A DNA stretch of 64,000 bases, taken from assembly GCF_021347895.1 (NCBI RefSeq), contig NC_067120.1, forward strand, positions 19,391,361 to 19,455,360, in the 5' to 3' direction. The stretch is from Acanthochromis polyacanthus. Its lineage: Eukaryota; Chordata; Actinopteri; Pomacentridae. The position numbers and the translations under genes were made by a program. The notes below the pieces were generated by a model. That model was given only the letters and a program-made list of their open reading frames with translations. It had not been told where the DNA came from and did not search any database. Within the stretch, counting starts at the first letter, position 1, and each line of letters opens with the position of its first letter. This document shows positions 13,105-24,094 of the stretch, one piece after another.

Positions 13105-13406
13105 CAGTGAAAACTTCTACATTTTCCCAAAAAAATTAGGAATTTTTTGAACATTTTTTGGTGGGAAAAAAAATTTAAAAAATGTTTAAGAACATTCAGA
13201 AAAAAAATCAACCAAAATCCAGAGAATTTCGCTTTCAAATTTGGGGTTTTTTTTATTTTAAAAAATAAAACTTTTGAGGGAAACTTTTCAGGAATTTTCT
13301 TCCTAAAGATTTCGCAATTTTTCATAAATTTGGGAAATTTTTTTCTGAATTTTTGGACTATTTTCAGACAAGGCAACAACATTTTTTGGTAAGGACAACA
13401 CAAGGG
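12995..13406. mobile_element. piggyBac-like MITE (412 bp)
   Basis: The terminal repeats are 'CCCTCCTGTTGTC' on the left and 'CCCTTGTGTTGTCC' (reverse complement of the right end). The right flank is TTAA (13407-13410) and the left flank ATAA (12991-12994), consistent with one TTAA duplication in which the left copy has mutated. The interior is an A/T-dominated array of F/K/N-coding words open on both strands, plus an (AT)n run at 13066-13101. It sits in the non-coding leader of the Tc1 relic and is therefore younger than it. Confidence 0.8.
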
Positions 13407-13599
13407 TTAATTTGGCTTTTTTTGGTTAAGAATTTATAAAAAATTAGAAATAAATATTTTTTTTTAAAAATGAAGAGAAACAGATTTTTAAAAAGAAGTG
13501 TCAATTAATTAAAAATATACATAAAAGAAACCATTTCATAAGTGTTCACCCCTCTTCAACTTGACTCACCTAATTCAATGCAGATGCAGTCAGTTGGTG

Positions 13600-14560
13600 C
13601 AAGAAATCACACTATTAGTGAAACAGAGATGGACTGAGTGCAGTAAAAGTGCCTCAAGTGATAAAGTATAAAGACACCTGTATCTGGACGGTCCAGTCAC
13701 TGGCGAATCAGTAATCCTGGTTATAACTACATCAGGAAGACAACAGAACACTCCATGCAACTAAGTGAAAAGGTTTTGAAAAGCAAAAGTCAGGGAAGGG
13801 ATACCAAACTCTTTCCAAGTCACTTAATAAGCCTTTGAGTACAGTTGATTCTACCATTACAAATAAAAGGAATATGGCACAAGTGTAAATCTGCCATTTG
13901 CAGGTCATCCTAAAAAAACTGAGTGACAAAAAAAAAGATAAGTGAGGAAGGCCACCAAGACACCCATGACACCTGCTCATCTATAGCTGAGATGGGTGAA
14001 AATGGGCATACAGCAACTTGTGCCTGTTCTTCAGTGAAAGCCTTATGGGAGAGGGGCAAAGAGAAAGCCACTGTTGGAAAAAGGTCATATTAAATTTTCA
14101 CTAGAGTTTGAAAGACTTTTCTAAAGAGCCATCAGACTAGACAATATGTCTGTCAGACTGCTCATCATGCAAACTGTGAAGCATGGTGGTAGCAGCATTA
14201 TAACGTGTGGATGCTTTTCAGCAGCAGACCCTAGAAAGCCGCTAAAGGTAGAGAGCAAAATGAATGCAGCAAAGTACAGGGAAATCCTGGAGGACAACGT
14301 GATGTAGTCGAGAACAGAACTGTGACTTGGGAGAAGGTTTGTTTTTCAGCAAAACAATGACCTGAAGCATACAGCTAAAGTTACATTGACATGGTTTAAA
14401 GACAACAAAGTGATTCTCAATCCAATTGAGAAATTGTGGGTGAATTTAAACAAAAAAAGGCTGTTTACTCTCAGTGCTTGTGTTACCTGGGGAAAATTGG
14501 AGTAAATCTGCGGTGTCCAGACATGGAAGGCTTAATGCTGCAAGTGCGGCAAAGGTGAAT
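13600..14560 (+). pseudogene. Tc1 transposase relic
   Basis: Fragments of a DD34E transposase are readable on the plus strand in shifting frames. Around 14178 the VKHGG-type motif is present. Around 14345 'QQNNDLKH' stands where the family has QQDNDPKH, so the second catalytic Asp has become Asn. Around 14417 'NPIEKLW' retains the catalytic Glu, but the SPDL residues before it have been lost in a short deletion. Near 14530 there is a degraded C-terminal tail. Stops and frameshifts run throughout, and no protein could be made. The first catalytic Asp region is not recognisable. Confidence 0.75.
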
Positions 14561-14739
14561 CTCATAAATATTGACTTGGAGGGGTGTTATATTATTAATT
14601 GAGTAAAGTTACTTTGTAGAAATCAGTTTCAACATTGACATAACAAAATAAATACACAATAAGCCAAATAAAACTGATGATGATTCAGTTTCGAAAAGCA
14701 ATGGATGGGGATAACTTCAGGGGTAAATCCTTTTTTATG

Positions 14740-17700
14740 CACTCCATGTATAATTGAATGCAAACATTTGAAGAACCATTTGAGAGACACTTAATTACAA
14801 CACACTAAGGTCAGCTTTCATGGAGTAAATGTATTCAGTGAAGCATATTTCGGTGGTTAGTGTTGGTTAAGTTATTTAACAGGTCTCAGAACTCGACATC
14901 ATTAAGATGTTTTAGAAATGGAATAAAATAAATGGTCTTTCATGATGATAAATAGAAATGTGACATTTACTAATGTGTATTGTCAATGAACCTAATTATA
15001 TCAAAGGTAATTGAAATCTGTCTTATCGCATTGTGGGAACCCAGTTTCACTGAATCATCAAGAAGTCCCCATTAATGGCTCCTGCAATCTCTCCCATTTG
15101 AAGTCTGTATCCACAGGGAGTGTCCTGGTTTGTGAGACATATAAAAAAGAGTTCAAAGCCCAAGCGAAGGAAAGTCTGTCAGTAAATAAGCCCTGAGATT
15201 TACACAATTTACTTCACAGTGTCTACTGTAGACCCTGTGCTCCAGCTGTAGACCTTTGTTACATTATGCATTTCATAGAAATCCACCAACAATGGAAGCG
15301 AAGGGTCATTTTCCTGTATGAATGTACAGCTGCACAGTTATGTAGTGGACAACTATGTATACTTTTGGGTATTATTGTGTACCAACAGTTGATAGTTTTG
15401 TTAAATTCAGTGGCTACCTCTTCACAATATGTCAATTCTGTGTGCGCATCAGAAAAAAAAAAGAAGAAAACATCTGATGTTTGTACACAGCCCTGGATTT
15501 GTAAATGTAAATGGATTGTCCACATTCATGCACATGTTCAGGATACAGGGCAGGGGAAATTAGGTGGGATGGTAAATCTATGAATCTTACATATGTTATC
15601 TAAATATGCTAACAAGCTAAACATCAGCAAAGAACCACAGATCTGGGCATTAAAATGGGAATGCACCTTGATATTACATGAAAAACCAACCTGTTACCTA
15701 AACAGTTCATTTCCACAGGCAGTGCCTCTAGCTAATCAGAACTGACATCACTGATCACTACTCACATTCTACTGCTGTGCATCCAAAATGTTTACATTTC
15801 ATCTTCTGCTGTTTTCATTTTTGTGTCTGATCATATTTACCAACCACTCCAGAATTACACGCACACATTAATTAGTTTTCATTGTCTTCTGCTGTGCAGA
15901 ATTAGCCCTCAATGTTTACAATTGCACCGCACAGCATGGGCTGTATCATTTCTTGAGTGGGTAATTGTACATTTGGTTATGATTTGTACTTATTACATCA
16001 ATGTCATACCAGAAATCACAGTAACACCCTGCCACTGATTACTGCTACAGTAACTAATGATTTGCCATCCTGCTCAGTGGCACACTCCCACAGTTCTCCC
16101 AGTGGAGAAATGATAAACTATGCATCTAAATTCTTTGGTTTTGGAGAATGTAAGACATTAAAGTTGCACTGACTTCATTTCTACAGACTTTTGATGAAAG
16201 TGCAGCTGGAACAGAAACAAAACAGACTGAATTCGTGGGTTGTTGGGAAGAGTCAACAAGCTTTTCAGAAGCAAATAGAAGCGAAATGACTCACTGCAGT
16301 AGGGGGGACCTCTACTATTCAGTATCAATAACAAATCATTATTGATCAGAGCTCAAAGAAAGTGATTACTCAGTGGTGGTATAGTGAGCTGTGGGTGCAG
16401 GATGCACACAAAGCTGGGGTCAGGAGCATTACCATATGTAAGAGGAGAGGAGCTGCTGTAACCTGCAGCTCACCTCCAGATCTCCTCCTTTTAACATCTG
16501 GAACGCTCATGCATCAGAATGAATTGCGTGGTGTAAACCGAATCGAGGACATGAAACATATCTGGAGTGAAAACCCCAAACTGGACTCAAATATCCAAGA
16601 CATTCTGTCATCATACAGGTCCAGCACCAAACACAGCACCTGGAATCTGAGTGTCGACTGTTCTCAGATACAGAGATTTTGTCCTTAAACATTTATCTTA
16701 GATCTTATTTTACTCATTGCAGAAAGGATGTGCCTGTATTCTTAGCTATATTACCCATGTGGTGTCACTATTTATATGCAGGTTTAAATCATTCATTCGT
16801 ATTTCAGGAATCATACAAGATGAAAATATCAAAAATATTGCATATTTTCATTGAAATCTTTTCAGTTCATTTTTAGTCCGGCATTCATCATTCATTGTTA
16901 TGTTAATGTTTCTTTGTAACTGCTAAGAAAATATTTTGTGTTTGATTATTGTCAGTGCTGCTGCACATGTTTTTGTTTTTGGAAACTGGTAGTCTGACGT
17001 CACATTTACGACTAATTACAGATGGGTATTGTGTGGATTTTATCAATATCTGTACTGATAGGGTACTGCTTTTCTATACCAGCACTTATCGATCCTCTTA
17101 TTGACATACCCTCTGCAGACAATAAAGACATGACCAGAAAAGCTTTGGAAAAAAATGTAAGTTGCTTTATATTTGCCACAAACTGGCCAACTCACCGTCT
17201 TGAATGACTTCTCACTGGCACTTGTCATTCAAATTTCCTTTGACAAACTATTTCCACAAACTGACAGAGCATGCAAGGTTTCTAGTCTGTCCTCCTGTGT
17301 GACTTATCATGTAACTACTTCTTACACTAAGCCTACTTCACAAGCTAAGTGTAATAAGTGTATAGTTGGGTAACAAAACAAATGTCCTTGTCCTTGAGCT
17401 TCTTTTAAGCTAACAGAAATGGTTAAGAAGGAAAATGTAAGAGAAGAGAACTTAAGATTTTCTCTCTGGTACCATTAAACCCACCTATCAACAGTATTAA
17501 TCCAGGAATTGTTCCCCTGCTGTGGAGAAATCTCTTCCTAATGGTGCTGAGGAGGCCTGAACACAGCTTGATATTTTACTGAGCTCATCTATACCATTTT
17601 GACTCCACTACAGTGGTTCAAGATTTTCATGATGAACTTGACAGCAGCCCTGTGACATTCTGCTGTTTTTTCTTGTGTCATCCCCCCTTGTTTGGCAATG

Positions 17701-18350
17701 ATAAAAGGGTTTTACTTGGATACCTGAATTCCATCACCTGATAGCGAAGCAGAGGCTGCTGCTTGACTGAAGTTTTCTGTGGGGTTATCATTTTGAAACG
17801 TAGCATTAAGATACTGAACTGCTATTACTGATGACAGCGACCATGGCATAGCAAATAACAAACCATATAGACTTACTTGTGTAAAATTAACTACTGTTGT
17901 TACCAGAATTTTGGTTTTGTTTCTACATGTAGCATCTCCATGAGAGTCACTGGGGCTCAGAGGCTCCATACTGTCCTAGCATTAGCTGCTTTGCTAAATC
18001 TACCAAACACATTGCACTGTTTAATATTCATGGGGTGTTGCGGTAGTGAGAGTTTCATGAGGTTGCAGATGTTACCTTCTTACACACAACTACCCTGAGA
18101 CACAAACTGCATGTAGCTACACTGTTGATAAATTAAAAAAAAAAAAAAGTGAGCCCAAACTTTTGATCGCTCTACTCTGTTTGCTACAGAGAGCAGCTAG
18201 CAGCAGTGCAACAATACAACATCTACCTCGTCGAATGATGATGGTGGCTTCGTCATTATTAGGTTGTGGTATACGTTAGCTTGAAATAATATTGCACAAT
18301 TTAGATTATAAATACCAACAACACCACCGTTTCTCAAGGAGCTTAACAGT
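14740..18350. other. non-coding, unassigned sequence
   Basis: No recognised gene or mobile element. Frames of 60-110 codons occur on both strands at random-like density (for example 16362-16688 plus). Near 18154-18166 the words 'gagcccaaacttttgatcg' next to a poly(A) run look like half of a Tc1-type MITE end. Confidence 0.5.
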
Positions 18351-18355
18351 ACTGA

Positions 18356-18745
18356 CCAAGAAATGCGCTCAGAGAGAACAGTACTCTGCCAAGGCTGCTC
18401 AGTCGTTGTATGATTTCCAACAGATAAGACCTGAGACGCCTGCAGTGGTTGATTTTTGGTAGGATCGCAATCATGTCATTGTCATCAGGCAGCTGACGTA
18501 GCTGACGTCACTTGTTGTCATAGTTACAATGATGTCGTGCCACTATCTCGCAATGATACAGAAATCTTTAACAAATCCGTGGATCTAGACTATAAGCCGC
18601 ATCACTGCCAAAATCTAATAATGAGGTGCTCCTTGTGTCACATCTAAATCTGTTGGTCCGTTTTTGAGTAATGTTGCAAACAGACAGATTCACGGACGGA
18701 CAAACGATCGTCACATAATTCCGCTGCGTTCCTTGGCAGAGAAAT
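18356..18745 (+). repeat. dispersed repeat family, copy A
   Basis: This matches the segments at 30804-31185 and 45490-45890 (the latter inverted). Shared landmarks, in order, are a head 'cagtactctgccaaggctgc', a middle 'cttgttgtcatagttaca' (18511-18528), 'gccactatctcgcaatgata', and a tail 'ccgctgcgttccttggcaga'. Copy A retains the intact TA dinucleotide (18521-18522) that is occupied by a Tc1 element in copy B. The class is unknown to me: no terminal inverted repeat and no coding capacity. Confidence 0.75.
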
Positions 18746-18749
18746 TTCT

Positions 18750-20580
18750 GACCCCATCACTTACTGGTACCAAAAAATACCAGGTACCCATCCTTTCAGA
18801 TATTTTAATAATATTTAACCTGAAATATTCCTATATGCCAGGATTATATCTAATTTGAAACCTTAAATTATAGCTACACTACAATAATGCACAATTTTAG
18901 TCAGAATCAAAAAAAAGATCCCCATATATCAAAATACAACCTCAACTGTTTGTCTTTCACAAACAGACAAACAAACACCCACATCATGTCAGCAGCACAT
19001 TTTCCATTCCCTTTGCTAAAACAATAAAATGATGTCCAGGCATCTTGAATAACCCCAGGAAACTCCCAGCTCCCAGCCATCTGACTCAGCACCGACTAAA
19101 TTGTGCTGCCTCTGGATACTGCAAACTGTCAGTCTCACACTGGGCAACATCTGTCCTCTGCTGCCACACAGGACGCCTTCCCGCACATTTATTTAGGTAA
19201 AGCAGCAATGTGAAGGATATATTATGGACAGATAAACAGACGAGGGAGAACAAGCAGACAAGAATGTCAAATCATCAAAACACACCGGTCATATGCTACA
19301 ACATGCTAAGAGCAAAAAAACACACGTTCCCCAAAGACAGTACTTTAATGTGCATGAGGAAGAGTTTTCAAGGCATCTAAATAATCTTCAGTAAGCTAAA
19401 TTGTGTTTAGTGCAGGGAATAACCCTCAGTGCTTTTGTAAAGATATTGCTTTGATATGAAGCATCCACTGACTGGGTCAGTACAGCAAGTAGGAGCGAAA
19501 ATAGATGATTAGCAGCGTTAATGCACAAACATGCCAGCAGTTGGTTGGTGACAGGGGTCAAAAGTGGTTGATCTTAAATGTTTAAAACGTAAGAAAATGG
19601 TATTTCCATTGTCCTAACCATGAACTATAAGCTAGGAGCCAAAATAAAACAAAAAAAGTTTAATAATGCAGCTGATACTGCAGGAAAATCAAATGTAAGA
19701 TCTTGTAACTGCTGCTGTAAGCTGTCATGATGCACATGATTTTTTTAATAGACATTGTGATGAAACAGGCCTGTGTTGTCTTTACTTAATTTTTTATTTA
19801 TTTCACCCCAGCCTCCTCTCCAGCAGGTTAGCTGCAGTCATTCTTTGCCTCCCCACAACAAGCCACTTATCAGGTATACAGATATTCTATTTTGAAGAAA
19901 TGACTAATGTAGTAGTTTTCTTGTGAGACAAGTCACAATCCATGACGATCCCACAGTCATTAGTGCTTTATTTGGCAAGGAAAATCTTTCAGAAAAGAAC
20001 CCCCACTGCCTTAGCACAAACTGCATGACTACCAGAATACAGCTGCATGGGGCCCTTCTCGGTTTCTTTTATTGAAAGCAAAGGGAGATAACTTTGTTAC
20101 ACAACACTTTGAAAAACAAAACAAAAAACTCATTTATCTCACTGAGAATTTTAGAGATTTTTTATTTTATTTTTTTTATATATAGACATCATCTGTCAAC
20201 AAGCTGACATACCTGTATTCTAACGGTGCATTAATGCCTTAGAATGAGTCATTCTCAGTGAGACTCTAGAAACCTTTCATCCTCCACTTTAGGTGTGACA
20301 CATTTGCTTGCATTATGAAGAGTACATATGATGATCGTAAAGGCCTCTACAGTCTATTATTTCCTTTTGTATCCCTGTGCATGTGTTATATGTACTGCAT
20401 GTCTTCATTAAGTTGCTGTACAGTTCAAGCCAATGATCTATTACTTGAATCTTTGAAATCAATCTAATTAACACGTCTGGCCTCTAGCATAGAATATTAA
20501 ACCGAAGTCTCTCCGTGCTTCATATTTTGCATCCATTTATAGCAGTTTTGACATAGGTGCAGCTATACTTGTAAAAATCA
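18750..20580. other. non-coding, unassigned sequence
   Basis: No credible gene and no recognised repeat other than short A/T-rich runs near 20105-20190. Confidence 0.55.
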
Positions 20581-20589
20581 TTAGCACGT

Positions 20590-21110
20590 GTGGTCTGTGC
20601 TGCTCCTGGCGAGGTTGTATCGATTTCCCCTCCTGTTTCTGAAACCCTTAAAGCTTTGCAAGGATGGAGCTGTGATGCTGCTGATTATCTTGGGGGAGCC
20701 TCTGAATCAGCAAGATGTCGTTCCACCCCAAACCCCAAGTTTAACGAGCCTTCACCTGACCTGACCCCCGCCTCACCCCCATCACCGCTAGCTTTCATTA
20801 GGGCGCTAAGTGCACCGGGGCTGCATTTCATGCTATTCCAGTGGGCCCACTGAGTATCGTTGTTTTCGTTCCAGCCTCCATAATTAATTGGCCTTGATGA
20901 GCATAGAGATGGATACTAATTGGTCGGTTAGGGATCTCTTTGACTTCATGTTTTAACATGGGGATGACACGCACCATTTTAAAGGAATCAGCCTAAATAC
21001 TGCGAGTGACTGCAGTGGCTCTTTGCTCTGGGTAATCATAAACATTTATTAGCTGTGAAACATTACCGTAATTATGAGCAGAGAATGTTGTCATTTGAAA
21101 CGTTTAGGCT
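20590..21110. other. non-repeat block, candidate conserved non-coding element
   Basis: Balanced composition, no repeats, and clustered TAAT-type words ('ataattaattgg' near 20879, 'tactaattgg' near 20914). The 87-codon frame at 20590-20853 is Pro/Ser-rich and not recognised. Regulatory potential is inferred from appearance only. Confidence 0.25.
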
Positions 21111-21498
21111 TAAAAAGGGAAGTGTGAGTCACTCTGGGGTATTTTTGTTATTATTTTTATTATTTGCCACTAAAAATGACTGACAGTTTATCACTGTAGA
21201 TGAATAATACACTATTTTGTCTATTTTATTTTGTGAAAGATCACTATTGTATATATTTAAATATTTATTTTTACATGTTATGTGGCCGGACTTTTAAATT
21301 TAGACATTAATACGCGCTGCTAAGAAAACTAAAGTCTGTTTAATATTTAAACATAATGTTGAATGTTTTAATATTTCATATACAATATGAATAATCAAAA
21401 TAAATATGTTCGTATAACGTTGTAAAGCACTAGCTTCCCTTTGCTGACCTAGAATTTGAAATTTTCTTCTCCTGCTGTCGGTTGTTTGGACCCTCCAG

Positions 21499-21522
21499 GT
21501 TTGGAGCTGACTGGTATATCTG
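21499..21522 (+). other. possible 24-nt microexon
   Basis: A 24-nt segment lies between an AG acceptor (21497-21498, preceded by 'ttttcttctcctgctgtc' and an upstream CTGAC) and a consensus GTAAGT donor (21523-21528). It is a multiple of three and open in two of three frames; one reads LELTGIS. I recognise no host gene. Similar AG...GTAAGT pairs occur elsewhere in the window by chance, so this is weak. Confidence 0.15.
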
Positions 21523-22029
21523 GTAAGTATTTCATCAATGTTAGTTTTAGATGTCTGTTGGGCAAAAACTCAACATAAAAAATGTACAAAACTCACAAAA
21601 ACTTGATTTTCATGGGTTTTTATAACAGAAATGATCCCACACTTTGCCTCAGTTGACTTTAAGTGATAGTTAATCAAGAAAAACTAAATGAATAACAGCA
21701 TGCACAGACATCAGAGAGCTGCTGCAAAGTGGCTTACAGCAGTAAAGGCTTAGGTTAGTCTGTTTTCCCCCTTATTTTGCTTTTTTTTTTCACCTGACAT
21801 GATGTAGTTATATTGCTTCAGTCTTTTTACATGGCAATGCTCTAGTGGAAAACATTTTCATGTATAAAGCTAAAACAAGCTTGTCCATAGAGATGAGTCG
21901 AGGCCGCTTAGCAGTGTTCCTCTCTGTTAATCTGGAATCAGTAACTGCTGACTGACCCACAGACTGTCTCTTTAATAAATCCTCAGATTCACCCCTAGTG
22001 CAAGGCTGGGCAATCTTCTCTTCTTTTTG

Positions 22030-22400
22030 TCTTCCCCTAATTAGTCACATATTAGAAATGCAGTGAGAAACAATCTAATTAAGAGATGCCTGACTCAATT
22101 TGCTTGTGGAAAGTTCAGTAATGGAGGTGGGGAGAGCGAGGGTGAAGCACAAGGGAGAGGTGAAGTGATGAGAGGGAGCCTAATCTCAGCCATCTATCTC
22201 TCCATCTCCATACCAATTAATGAATCTCAGCACACAGACATGCAACGGACTGACAGATGTGAGAAACTCCAACCTGTCATGTTTGTTTATTGTGAACATC
22301 CCTGCGTATGTTCCTACCTGCAGCGAAGTGAAACCTATCGAGATTTGCCATGCTGCGACGAGAGCGCCGATTAATCAGCACAAGTTAGACTATATGCATT
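22030..22400. other. non-repeat block, candidate conserved non-coding element
   Basis: A repeat-free stretch with several TAATTA-type words ('cctaattagtca', 'tctaattaaga', 'accaattaatga'). No protein is recognised in its frames. The functional guess is appearance-based. Confidence 0.22.
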
Positions 22401-23194
22401 AGCAATTCCCTTCTCTGTGAGTGGTGCCAAAACAAAACATACTGACAAAGCAAATGTATGGAGATTAAGTCATTTATCATGAGGCTAATTTGATTTAATA
22501 CCTGTAATCGGATTTAAACACAGTTTGGGGTGGACCGCGTTCATCGCTTTTTGTTCATATGCTGGTTTTTTTAATCCTTCATCGACCAAACATCTTAACA
22601 GTAGAGTTTAATTATGGAGCCTTGAGCTAATTTTGTTCTGACCTGATGTTTTCAGCATTTTCCTGAGTGCAAACAGTTGATTCTGGTCATCACCCACAGA
22701 TTCCTTGCATTATGTTGGGTTCTTTCTGTAGCTGTCTAACTTAGCTAAAAATACTCACAAAGTTGTACATTTGAATCTAGAACACTGAGCGTCTTTACAA
22801 GGACACAAGTGCTGAAGTGCTCTGTAGGCCTATTTGCATGGGCCTGTTCCACAGAAAGGGTTTAGCAAATAAGCGAGGCTTATTTCAGTTAGTCTGATAT
22901 ACTTTCAGGTTGTTTTGGTTCCCTACTGCAGATTCAATAGAGGTTAAGCTCAGTTACTATGGAAATCAATTTATGAACCTACAGCAAACTGGTCCAGGAT
23001 AGTCTAACTGTCACTGAACCTGAGCTTCTGTAATACTGACCTGATGGGAAAGATTTTCCCACTGACTGTTTAGCATACTGCCATATTATCTGACAATTAA
23101 CCAGCATGAATCCAAACCCACATAAATTCTACCTGAATAAATAATAACTGAAAAGAATCTCATAAAAATAAATGGTAACATATAGACTTTGATA

Positions 23195-23560
23195 CACCAT
23201 CGTTCAAAGGTTTGGGGTCACCCAGACATTTTCATGTTTTCCATGAAAACTCACACTTTTATTCATGTGCTAACATAACTGCACAAGGGTTTTCTAATCA
23301 TCATTTAGCCTTTCAACATCATTAGCTAATACGATGTAACATTATAACACAGGAGTGATAGTTTTTGGAAATGTTCCTCTGTACCCCTATGGAGATATTC
23401 CATCAAAAATCAGTCGTTTCCAGCTAGAATAGTCATTTACCACATTAACAATTTCTAGACTGCACTTCTGATTAGTTTAATGTTATCTTCATTGAGAAAT
23501 AACTCCTTTTTACAAATATAAGGACATTTCTAAGTGACCCCAAACCTTTGAACGGTAGTG
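23195..23560. mobile_element. Tc1-type MITE (366 bp)
   Basis: The ends are 'CACCATCGTTCAAAGGTTTG' and, reverse-complemented from the right, 'CACTACCGTTCAAAGGTTTG', followed on both sides by GGGGTCA. TA flanks lie at 23193-23194 and 23561-23562. The interior has no coding potential. This is a common fish MITE type, distinct from the family at 5.9 and 30.2 kb. Confidence 0.85.
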
Positions 23561-23562
23561 TA

Positions 23563-24092
23563 CATGTTCAATTCTATAGATTGTGATGTCTAATGTTTAG
23601 GCTAATGCCATTTAAAATAAGTATCAATCTAAATTACCCAAACAGAATGGTAATAGGGAGGTCAAAATTAGCAGAAGAGCTACAGCAGCAAACCCTGAGG
23701 CTGTGTTGACCAGAAATGCAGTTTCTACGTACAATACGTGTGCCTCTATCAGCTGTGTTCTTGTTACATGGAATAATCAGTAGAAGGAAAACAGACAAGA
23801 CTCAGGAGTCAAGATTACAAATGTGTTGCATGCAACAATGTCAAAAAAAAGTTAACTTAGACGCGTGTTGTGGGCGAATTGAATTGGTGATTTTTCATGG
23901 TCAGAAACAACACATGCTTGCAACACAAGCAAACATGCATCTTGAATAGAGTTACTGCTTTATCTTGACCAAAGCATTATGCCTATTATTAAGAATATTG
24001 CCTATTGTGTATTTAGAAAATATATTCAATGGCAACATATTTTTAATTATATTTTGCTGCCAAACTTTAACAGTGATAGTAAGAAGAACATA
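23563..24092. other. non-coding, unassigned sequence
   Basis: AT-rich sequence between two mobile elements. The 77-codon frame at 23716-23949 has no recognisable feature. Confidence 0.5.
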
Positions 24093-24094
24093 TA

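Larger units (their letters stand above)
12929..14737 (+). mobile_element. decayed Tc1 element hosting a piggyBac-like MITE
   Basis: The left end is 'TAAAAAGCAGTCACCTCC' and the right end, read inward, is 'CATAAAAAAGGATTTACCCC', a diverged pair of Tc1-type terminal repeats. Between them lies a plus-strand transposase relic and a 412-bp insertion at TTAA (12995-13406). Removing that insertion leaves about 1.4 kb, short for Tc1 and consistent with further deletions. The end positions are approximate because the terminal repeats are diverged. Confidence 0.75.

Noticed and set aside
13038..13403. Overlapping 121- and 81-codon frames on opposite strands, rich in Phe, Lys and Asn
   Set aside because: They are translations of the A/T-rich interior of a piggyBac-like MITE and an (AT)n run; there is no domain or codon bias.
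17119..17160. AG...GTAAGT pair as an exon
   Set aside because: The 38-nt segment is not a multiple of three and has no other support; used as an example of chance matches.
18130..18180. Sequence 'ccaaacttttgatcg' as a further complete MITE
   Set aside because: Only one end is recognisable; no matching inverted partner or TA pair was found nearby.
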